From contig CAMVYG010000145.1 in assembly GCA_947171615.1 (NCBI GenBank), forward strand, positions 1 to 5,781: a DNA stretch of 5,781 bases. Reading direction: 5' to 3'. The notes below the pieces were generated by a model, which saw only the letters and a program-made list of their open reading frames with translations, searched no databases and had not been told where the DNA came from. Both the position numbers and the translations under genes were made by a program. This stretch comes from an uncultured Clostridia bacterium (GTDB lineage: Bacteria > Bacillota > Clostridia > Oscillospirales > Acutalibacteraceae). Positions 1-4,784 of the stretch are shown piece by piece (the stretch's first letter is position 1; each line of letters begins with the position of its first letter).

Positions 1-13
1 GGGGGAGAATGAT

Positions 14-835
14 ATGGAATCATCCTGGAAAGAATTGCTGGAATCTGTTTTGCGCTGGCTGGGGGACTTTGCCGGAAATCTGCTGCTGGCGGCGGTGATC
101 TTTTTTGTCGGCTGGTTTCTTGCAAAGCTGGCGTCACGGCTGACTAAAAAAGCAATGCAGAAGGGAAAGCTGGAGCCTTTGGTGGTCAGCTTTACCGGAT
201 CGCTTGTCAAGGCGCTTGTCCTGGTAGTGGCTTTTGTCAGCGCGGTGGCGCAATTAGGGGTGAATATCACATCTCTGATCGCGGCGTTGGGAGCGGCCGG
301 TCTTACTGCCAGCTTTGCCCTGCAGGGCAGTCTCTCCAATCTTGTCAGCGGGATGCAGATCATTTTTACAAAGCCCTTCAAAATGGGAGATTATCTGGCT
401 TTCGGCAATTATGAGGGAACCGTAAAGCGCATTGAGATCCTCTATACCGTTCTTTTTACCTTTGACAACAAAGAGGTGATCGTGCCGAATTCCCAAATCA
501 CCGGCGGCGTGGTGGTGAATTACACCAGCAACGGCACCCGCAGGCTGGATTTAAGCTATGGGGTTTCCTACCGGGCCGATCTGCGGCGGGCCAAGGAAGT
601 ACTGGCAAACACTGCATTGGCAGATTCACGGGTGCTGCGGGAGCCCGCTCCTGTGATCGCGGTAGGAGAGCTGAAGGACAGCTCCGTCACGCTGGTGGCA
701 AAGCTTTGGTGCAGACAGGAAGAGTACTGGGATCTCTATTATACCATGCAGGAGGCGGTCAAGGAAGCCTTTGACCGGGAAGGCATTACTATTCCGTATC
801 CGCAGCTGGACGTGCATCTGTCTTCTGAAAAGTGA
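14..835 (+). CDS. mscS: MscS-family small-conductance mechanosensitive ion channel
   Basis: A membrane channel that opens under bilayer tension to release solutes during hypo-osmotic shock; family members assemble as homoheptamers. The 273 residues match the short MscS type (E. coli MscS is 286). Hydrophobic segments lie at about 17-38 and 60-81. A Gly/Ala-rich pore helix follows at about 86-115, with ALGAAGLTASFALQGSLSNL at 91-110 and then the typical FTKPFKMGDYL (118-128). The middle beta domain includes VPNSQITGG (157-165). The alpha/beta C-terminal domain ends in the family's IPYPQLDVHL (260-269). The start is set by GGGGGAG at 1-7, six bases before the ATG. The promoter lies outside the window, so operon membership upstream is unknown. 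The 3' end overlaps the convergent SpoIID gene by 47 bases, and I see no terminator after the stop. Some MscS homologues also export amino acids such as glutamate; nothing here distinguishes that role. Confidence 0.95.
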   Translation: MESSWKELLESVLRWLGDFAGNLLLAAVIFFVGWFLAKLASRLTKKAMQKGKLEPLVVSFTGSLVKALVLVVAFVSAVAQLGVNITSLIAALGAAGLTASFALQGSLSNLVSGMQIIFTKPFKMGDYLAFGNYEGTVKRIEILYTVLFTFDNKEVIVPNSQITGGVVVNYTSNGTRRLDLSYGVSYRADLRRAKEVLANTALADSRVLREPAPVIAVGELKDSSVTLVAKLWCRQEEYWDLYYTMQEAVKEAFDREGITIPYPQLDVHLSSEK

Positions 836-1907
836 GGGTGGTTCCGGGGTAATAATAGGAAAGAATATCCCGGTAGCTTTCTCCCCGTTTTGCCAGGAAC
901 ATGGCGCCTGCCTGGCTCATGCCCACGCCGTGGCCCCAGCCGTGAACCGTAAAGCAAAAGCCCTCTTCCGTTTTCTCCACCTGGAAGCAGGCGCTTCGCA
1001 GGGAAAAAGCGCTGCGAAGGTCGGTGCCGGTTACAGTCTTTCCGCCTAAATGGGCGGAGCTTACATAACCGGAAGGGGTATAAGTGAGTTCAGTCAACCA
1101 CTGCTCTTCCGGACCGGAAAAATCAAGGGAGACCTCTGTAAAATAGGAGGAAGCGGCTTCTTTGAATTCCTGAGGTGTGAGCGTGACAGTGCTGGCATAG
1201 CCGCTGCTGAACAGGTCTCCCGGGCTGGCCGCCGCCTGAAGATAGGGAAGATCGGTTCCCCATACGGCCGCTGCGGTTTCCGTGCTGCCGGAGGAAATGG
1301 CGAAATACGCCGCTAAAATCGGCTGTCCTTCCCACTGCAAAAGTTCTCCGGCCACTTCGTTTGCCGCTGTTTTCAAAATTTCCAGATTGCTTTCAAAGTC
1401 CTCCCCCCAGCGGGTCTGCATGGCTTCCTCGGGAACCCACACCAGCCAACGGCTGCTGTCACATTCAATCACTTCTCCGGCTGCCCGTTTTCGGGAAAAC
1501 AGGGTGTAACAGGCCACAGCCTGGGCCTTCAGCGCTTCCTTCGGGGCGGAAAGATCCATTTCGCAGGCAATGGCGGCAGGCAGCAGCCTGGAAGCCGGAA
1601 CGGAAAGCTTTTCTCCGGTGGCGTGGTCATAAAGAGAAAAAACGTCTGTTTCAGAAAGAGCAGAAGGACTTTTGTTCTGGCCTGGAACGCCCCGGTCTAA
1701 AAACGCGGGAAGGGAAACCGCCGGAGCGGAACTGCTTTGTGCCATTGCCGAAATGGGCTTTTCCAGGTCAGATGAGGAAGAAGCTTTGGCAGAATGCCTC
1801 TTGCTAAAGGCATACACGCAGGCCGGCAGCAGAACAATGGCGGCATAGAGAATGAGAATAGCGAAAAGCATTTGTTTGATCCTTCTTTTTTTTCTTTGAT
1901 TCTGCAT
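789..1907 (-). CDS. spoIID: SpoIID/LytB-family sporulation protein (stage II sporulation protein D-like)
   Basis: SpoIID is a membrane-anchored lytic transglycosylase of the mother cell that degrades septal peptidoglycan with SpoIIP and SpoIIM to drive engulfment. This 372-residue protein has a very basic N-terminus (MQNQRKKRRIK), one membrane helix at about 13-34, a Ser/Ala-rich linker (about 38-85) and a SpoIID domain (about 100-362). Family hallmarks are the helix around ACEMD..APKEALKAQAVA (114-132), SSGSTETAAAVWG (205-217), YLQAAASPGD (222-231) and HGWGHGVGMSQAGAM (322-336) followed by YYYPGTTL (351-358). E116 aligns with the proposed catalytic Glu (E88 in B. subtilis). The Cys/His motif near 149-154 is degenerate. 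The frame stays open upstream to 2273, but a start there would cover the citrate synthase promoter; I chose the ATG at 1907 for its AAAAGGAG signal. An ATG at 1940 is the alternative (383 residues). Usual partners such as spoIIQ are not adjacent, so it could be a SpoIID paralogue. I found no convincing sigma-E promoter. Confidence 0.88.
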   Translation of the reverse strand: MQNQRKKRRIKQMLFAILILYAAIVLLPACVYAFSKRHSAKASSSSDLEKPISAMAQSSSAPAVSLPAFLDRGVPGQNKSPSALSETDVFSLYDHATGEKLSVPASRLLPAAIACEMDLSAPKEALKAQAVACYTLFSRKRAAGEVIECDSSRWLVWVPEEAMQTRWGEDFESNLEILKTAANEVAGELLQWEGQPILAAYFAISSGSTETAAAVWGTDLPYLQAAASPGDLFSSGYASTVTLTPQEFKEAASSYFTEVSLDFSGPEEQWLTELTYTPSGYVSSAHLGGKTVTGTDLRSAFSLRSACFQVEKTEEGFCFTVHGWGHGVGMSQAGAMFLAKRGESYRDILSYYYPGTTLTFQKTDARPAADTE

Positions 1908-1917
1908 GGTGATCAAG

Positions 1918-1926
1918 TCTCCTTTT
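1918..1926 (-). promoter_or_regulatory. Ribosome binding site deciding the SpoIID-family start
   Basis: On the minus strand AAAAGGAGA lies 10 bases before the ATG at 1907. The upstream in-frame ATG at 1940 is preceded only by a weak GAAAGA. An in-frame TTG at 1916 sits too close to the same signal to use it. This favours the 372-residue form, although the spacing is slightly long. Confidence 0.65.
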
Positions 1927-1950
1927 ACATATTTTTTCATGGCGTCTTTC

Positions 1951-2008
1951 AAAAAAGCAAAAAATTCCCATGGATTCGAGATAAAAAAGCTCAAAAATGA
2001 ATTTTTTG
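1951..2008. repeat. AT-rich A-tract region with a perfect 10-bp inverted repeat between divergent genes
   Basis: CAAAAAATTC (1958-1967) and GAATTTTTTG (1999-2008) are perfect reverse complements separated by 31 bases. The octamer AAAAAAGC also occurs twice in direct orientation (1951-1958 and 1983-1990), 32 bases apart or about three helical turns. Several A or T tracts are centred near 1985, 1995 and 2004, at near-helical spacing, just upstream of the citrate synthase -35 box. Intrinsic DNA curvature or an operator is possible, but composition alone could also produce such repeats. Confidence 0.45.
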
Positions 2009-2030
2009 TCTCTTTATAATTCTTCTTGTG

Positions 2031-2059
2031 TTGACTTCCGCCGCTTGCTGCGGTACAAT
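2031..2059 (+). promoter_or_regulatory. Sigma-A-type promoter of citrate synthase
   Basis: TTGACT (2031-2036, 5 of 6 to consensus) is separated by exactly 17 bases from TACAAT (2054-2059, 5 of 6). The region upstream is AT-rich. Transcription would begin near 2066 and leave a leader of about 28 nt. This position excludes the longer reading-frame start (GTG at 2028), which would overlap the promoter. Confidence 0.85.
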
Positions 2060-2078
2060 CAAACAACAGCGAAACAGG

Positions 2079-2085
2079 AAAGGAG
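2079..2085 (+). promoter_or_regulatory. Ribosome binding site deciding the citrate synthase start
   Basis: AAAGGAG lies eight bases before the ATG at 2094, an ideal spacing. The in-frame GTG at 2028 has no comparable signal and falls at the promoter, upstream of the predicted transcript start. Confidence 0.85.
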
Positions 2086-2093
2086 CGGCTCTC

Positions 2094-3461
2094 ATGCAAA
2101 GGTTGAACAGTGAAAGCGATACCAGCACCACCATTCAGGAGCTCTGTGAGGAATATAGACAAAACAATAAGATCAGCAAAGAGGAATATGAATCGAACCG
2201 GGTCAAGCGCGGCCTGCGTAATCCTGACGGCACCGGCGTTATGGCGGGGCTGACCCATGTGTGCAATGTGCACGGCTATTTGATCGATGATGGAGACAAG
2301 GTGCCGGATAAAGGCCGCCTGACCTATCGCGGCATCGATATCGAAAAAATAGTAGAGGGCTGTGAGCAGGAAGACCGCTTCGGCTTTGAGGAGGTAGCCT
2401 GGCTGTTGATTTTTGGCAAGCTGCCCAATCGCCGTCAGTTTGACCGCATGTGCGGGCTTTTGTACGATAACCGGGAGTTGCCGGAATATTTTCTGGAAGA
2501 CACGATTTTAAAAACGCCCTCCCGGAATCTTATGAATAAGCTGGCCCGGTCTGTGCTCACCTTATATTCATATGATACTGACCCGGAAGACTTGTCTCTT
2601 GAAAACAATATGCGGCAAAGCATTTCTCTGATTGCCAGATTGCCGTCAATTATGTCTTATGCCTATCAGACAAAGCGCCGCTATTTTGACCACGAAACCA
2701 TGTTTTTCCACCCCTATGAGCCGGGGCAGTGCACGGCGGAAGCCATTCTCAATGCCCTGCGTCCTGATAAGAAATTTACCCGGGAGGAAGCAAAGCTTTT
2801 AGATTTGTGCATGGTGCTTCACGCGGAGCATGGGGGCGGCAATAACTCCACCTTTACCACCAGGGTGCTGACCTCTGCCGGTACGGATATCTATTCCGCC
2901 ATCGGCGCGGCAATAGGCTCCTTAAAGGGATATAAGCATGGCGGCGCCAACCATAAAGTGCGCATGATGATGAACGATATCATGGAGAACGTGAAGGATT
3001 GGCAGGACGAGGATGAAGTTACCGCTTATCTGGAAAAGATCCTTCGGGACGGTGGGGCGGACGGAAGCGGTCTGATCTATGGTATGGGACATGCCATTTA
3101 CACCCTTTCCGATCCGCGCGCCGTGATTTTGAAGCAGAAAGCGGGAGAACTGGCGGCGCAAAAGGGCTTTGATAAAAAGCTGGCGCTTTACGAGCTGGTG
3201 GAAAAGCTTTCTCCGGCAGCGTATCAGCGGGTGACCGGAAACCAAAAGGTCATCAGCGCCAATGTAGATTTCTATTCCGGTTTGGTCTATGAAATGCTGG
3301 GGATCCCGGAAGACCTTTTCACGCCGATGTTTGCCGTGTCCCGTATTGCGGGCTGGTGCGCTCACCGAATCGAAGAGCTGACCACCGGCGGGCGGATCAT
3401 GCGCCCTGCTTATCGGGCGTTGCCGGTGGCCCAGACTTATGTGCCCTTGAACCAGCGATAA
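2094..3461 (+). CDS. gltA: Citrate synthase (Si-type fold; citrate/2-methylcitrate synthase family)
   Basis: It condenses acetyl-CoA with oxaloacetate to citrate, the first step of the TCA cycle and of the route to 2-oxoglutarate and glutamate in clostridia with an incomplete cycle. The 455 residues carry the expected active-site blocks: LHAEHGGGNNSTFT (242-255, oxaloacetate-binding His246), KHGGANH (281-287, catalytic His282), YGMGHAIYTLSDPRA (329-343, His333 and Arg342) and ANVDFYSG (389-396, catalytic Asp392). A GRLTYRGIDI motif (74-83) is also typical. It is longer than the 370-residue Bacillus type, with about 60 extra N-terminal residues before the core. It is unrelated to clostridial Re-citrate synthase, which resembles homocitrate synthase. 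It has its own promoter and appears monocistronic. A cre-like site at 2111-2124 suggests catabolite control. 2-Methylcitrate synthase activity cannot be excluded, but no prp genes are nearby. Confidence 0.95.
   Translation: MQRLNSESDTSTTIQELCEEYRQNNKISKEEYESNRVKRGLRNPDGTGVMAGLTHVCNVHGYLIDDGDKVPDKGRLTYRGIDIEKIVEGCEQEDRFGFEEVAWLLIFGKLPNRRQFDRMCGLLYDNRELPEYFLEDTILKTPSRNLMNKLARSVLTLYSYDTDPEDLSLENNMRQSISLIARLPSIMSYAYQTKRRYFDHETMFFHPYEPGQCTAEAILNALRPDKKFTREEAKLLDLCMVLHAEHGGGNNSTFTTRVLTSAGTDIYSAIGAAIGSLKGYKHGGANHKVRMMMNDIMENVKDWQDEDEVTAYLEKILRDGGADGSGLIYGMGHAIYTLSDPRAVILKQKAGELAAQKGFDKKLALYELVEKLSPAAYQRVTGNQKVISANVDFYSGLVYEMLGIPEDLFTPMFAVSRIAGWCAHRIEELTTGGRIMRPAYRALPVAQTYVPLNQR
2111..2124 (+). promoter_or_regulatory. 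cre-like CcpA operator within the start of citrate synthase
   Basis: TGAAAGCGATACCA matches the B. subtilis consensus TGWNANCGNTNWCA at every defined position except one (C where A or T is expected). It lies about 45 bases downstream of the predicted transcription start, overlapping codons 6-11, where CcpA could block elongating polymerase. Citrate synthase is a known catabolite-repressed gene in Bacillus. Codon constraint could also give the match by chance. Confidence 0.5.
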
Positions 3462-3505
3462 TACCTGGCTGGTTACAGGGGCGCAGAGAAAATTTCCCTT
3501 TTCCC

Positions 3506-3534
3506 TTGGATTTTCATATAGATAATGATATAAT
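3506..3534 (+). promoter_or_regulatory. Extended -10 sigma-A promoter of the membrane protein gene
   Basis: TTGGAT (3506-3511, 4 of 6) is 17 bases from a perfect TATAAT (3529-3534). A TG at 3526-3527 makes an extended -10 element. Transcription would start near 3541, about 105 bases before the ATG at 3647, leaving room for a structured leader. Confidence 0.82.
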
Positions 3535-3540
3535 AGGCAC

Positions 3541-3608
3541 TGGGCTTTGGAGCTTGGCTCCAGTACCCGAATGCGGGGCAGGTGCTGAAAGCACGAAGGC
3601 TTCGCTGT
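3541..3608 (+). promoter_or_regulatory. Candidate structured 5' leader RNA (unidentified)
   Basis: Between promoter and coding region there are consecutive potential hairpins. TGGAGC (3548-3553) pairs with GCTCCA (3557-3562). CCCG (3566-3569) pairs with CGGG (3574-3577) around an AATG loop. GTGCT (3582-3586) pairs with AGCAC (3590-3594). GAA (3595-3597) can pair with TTC (3601-3603). Bases 3578-3581 can close the last two as a three-way junction with 3605-3608. No U-run follows, so it is not an obvious attenuator. I do not recognise a known riboswitch; FMN, SAM, T-box, glycine, cobalamin and guanidine classes do not fit. It may be a regulatory leader, a small RNA or chance pairing. Confidence 0.35.
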
Positions 3609-3646
3609 AATGGCAGATATTTTAGGCAGGCAGGAAAGGCAGACAT

Positions 3647-4582
3647 ATGGAAAAAAACTGGAAAGATCTCTCTTTTATGAATGTTGGCAACGCTCTGAAG
3701 GTCACGTGCGTTGGTTTTGGCGGCGGGGTGCTTCTGCGTGCCATTCAAATGCTTTACTATTTCGATTATGAAACGGGTTTTTATACCGATGGCGGGGTCA
3801 TGGCGTGGTGCAGCCTGATTTTTGTACTGCTTACTTCCCTGCTGGCGGCAGCCATGTGCTTTCGTTCCCGGCGCTATTTTGGGCCGTATATTCCCCGGAA
3901 AAATAATATGCTGGGGGTCACGGCGGTAGTGTCCGGCGGGGCTTTGATCGTTTCCGCGCTGCTGCAAACGGTAGATTACATCGGATATCTGCAAACCGGC
4001 GCTTCCGCCTATGATTCAGCAGAGCGCGGTGTGATCCATATCGCTTTTTTGGTGTCCTGCTTTCTGTTTGGCGCGGTGCAGCTTTTTGTGGCGGTGGGCT
4101 TTTTCCAGGGAAAGAATTCTGTAGAAAAAGTGCCGCTCCTTTATTTGGTGGCGGTGCTTTGGGGAATTGCTTACCTGATTCTTGTGTACATGTTTTATGC
4201 GAAATCTTCCTCTTTTGTGGAGAACTTCTTTGCCGTGGCAGGTGGAGCCAGCGTATTGCTTTCTCTGTTTTATCTCTGTAAGCTTTTTGCCGGGGTAGAG
4301 GAGGAATCCGCTGCGAAACGGGTGTTTGTTGCCGGGGGCTTTGCCGTGGTGTTGACTGTGACCTATTCTTTTTCCAATCTGGCGCTTTTGCTGCTGGGGA
4401 AAAGCTATTCCGGGGAAATTCCCGCAATGATCCAGCTTTCCAGCTTAGGTGTTTCCCTGTTTTTACTGGTGTTTTTAATGACATTTCGAAAGTACAGCAT
4501 TCGCAAAAGCTCCGGCCCCAAAGAGGGCGGGGAAGAGCAGCCTGCTCATCGTACCGCCGCCCGGCGCTTCCGCCCAAACTGA
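3647..4582 (+). CDS. Multi-pass integral membrane protein of unknown function
   Basis: I do not recognise the family. The 311 residues contain about seven or eight hydrophobic segments, at roughly 17-38, 51-71, 88-108, 128-152, 162-184, 191-214, 225-250 and 262-280. A short hydrophilic N-terminus precedes them. The C-terminal tail of about 30 residues is polar and basic (RKYSIRKSS, then HRTAARRFRPN) and is probably cytoplasmic by the positive-inside rule. The loop after the first segment is aromatic and acidic (YYFDYETGFYTDGG, 37-50). There is no ATP-binding motif, signal peptide cleavage site or obvious transporter signature. AGGAAAGG at 3632-3639, seven bases before the ATG, sets the start. 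The gene has its own extended -10 promoter, a long possibly structured leader and its own terminator, so it is a single-gene unit between two metabolic genes. The context gives no functional clue. Confidence 0.88.
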   Translation: MEKNWKDLSFMNVGNALKVTCVGFGGGVLLRAIQMLYYFDYETGFYTDGGVMAWCSLIFVLLTSLLAAAMCFRSRRYFGPYIPRKNNMLGVTAVVSGGALIVSALLQTVDYIGYLQTGASAYDSAERGVIHIAFLVSCFLFGAVQLFVAVGFFQGKNSVEKVPLLYLVAVLWGIAYLILVYMFYAKSSSFVENFFAVAGGASVLLSLFYLCKLFAGVEEESAAKRVFVAGGFAVVLTVTYSFSNLALLLLGKSYSGEIPAMIQLSSLGVSLFLLVFLMTFRKYSIRKSSGPKEGGEEQPAHRTAARRFRPN

Positions 4583-4635
4583 GGAAAACAGAGGCCGGAA
4601 AAGCGGAGACTGAAAAGGAAAGGATTTCGATCTTT

Positions 4636-4675
4636 TTAAAGCGGGGTGAAGGCTTTTTCACCCCGCTTTAACTTT
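4636..4675 (+). terminator. Strong rho-independent terminator after the membrane protein gene
   Basis: A perfect 15-bp stem pairs 4636-4650 (core GCGGGGTGAA) with 4657-4671 (core TTCACCCCGC) around a six-base loop, GGCTTT. A short T-rich tail (CTTTT, 4672-4676) follows. It lies 54 bases beyond the stop at 4582 and separates this unit from GAPDH. Confidence 0.87.
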
Positions 4676-4679
4676 TGCA

Positions 4680-4702
4680 CAGAAAAAAGTGATATTTTTC
4701 TG
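4680..4702. repeat. Inverted repeat just upstream of the GAPDH promoter
   Basis: CAGAAAAA (4680-4687) and TTTTTCTG (4695-4702) form a perfect 8-bp inverted repeat around a seven-base spacer. It ends eight bases before the -35 box of the next gene. It could be an operator, or an auxiliary weak terminator hairpin behind the strong one. It does not match the Rex operator consensus. Confidence 0.45.
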
Positions 4703-4710
4703 TCAGGGCC

Positions 4711-4739
4711 TTGTAAATTCCAGAAAAATACAGTAAAAT
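4711..4739 (+). promoter_or_regulatory. Sigma-A-type promoter of GAPDH
   Basis: TTGTAA (4711-4716, 4 of 6) is separated by 17 bases from TAAAAT (4734-4739, 5 of 6), in AT-rich surroundings after a terminator. Transcription would start near 4746, giving a leader of about 39 nt that carries the AGGAGG at 4771-4776. Confidence 0.72.
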
Positions 4740-4784
4740 AAGAGTAGCAAAATGCTTTTATCACATTTTTAGGAGGTTTTCCCA

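Noticed and set aside
844..873. CCGGG/CCCGG hairpin after the channel stop as a terminator
   Set aside because: It is a 5-bp stem with a 20-base loop, has no T-run, and lies inside conserved SpoIID coding sequence.
1818..1829. Lipobox-like LPAC at the end of the SpoIID-like membrane helix (residues 27-30)
   Set aside because: Pro at the -2 position does not fit the lipobox consensus, and SpoIID proteins are normally anchored by an uncleaved helix.
1908..2010. Sigma-E promoter for the SpoIID-like gene
   Set aside because: No pair of -35 and -10 elements matched the sigma-E consensus at proper spacing on the minus strand; TCATTTTT and CATGAAAA are wrongly spaced.
1908..2273. N-terminal extension of the SpoIID-like reading frame up to a start at 2273
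   Set aside because: It would run antisense through the citrate synthase promoter and 5' coding region. The extension has no family similarity I recognise, and a good ribosome binding site supports the ATG at 1907.
3450..3474. Possible terminator overlapping the citrate synthase stop (AACCAGC/GCTGGTT)
   Set aside because: The 7-bp stem has an 11-base loop and no T-run follows, so it is not a convincing rho-independent terminator.
3574..3604. Resemblance of GGGGCAGG and nearby hairpins to an FMN riboswitch
   Set aside because: Only a short string matches; the conserved FMN core and its six-helix arrangement are absent.
3610..3771. Short out-of-frame reading frame from an ATG at 3610 overlapping the membrane protein start
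   Set aside because: It has no ribosome binding site, an Arg/Trp-rich composition typical of a shadow frame, and overlaps a well-supported gene.
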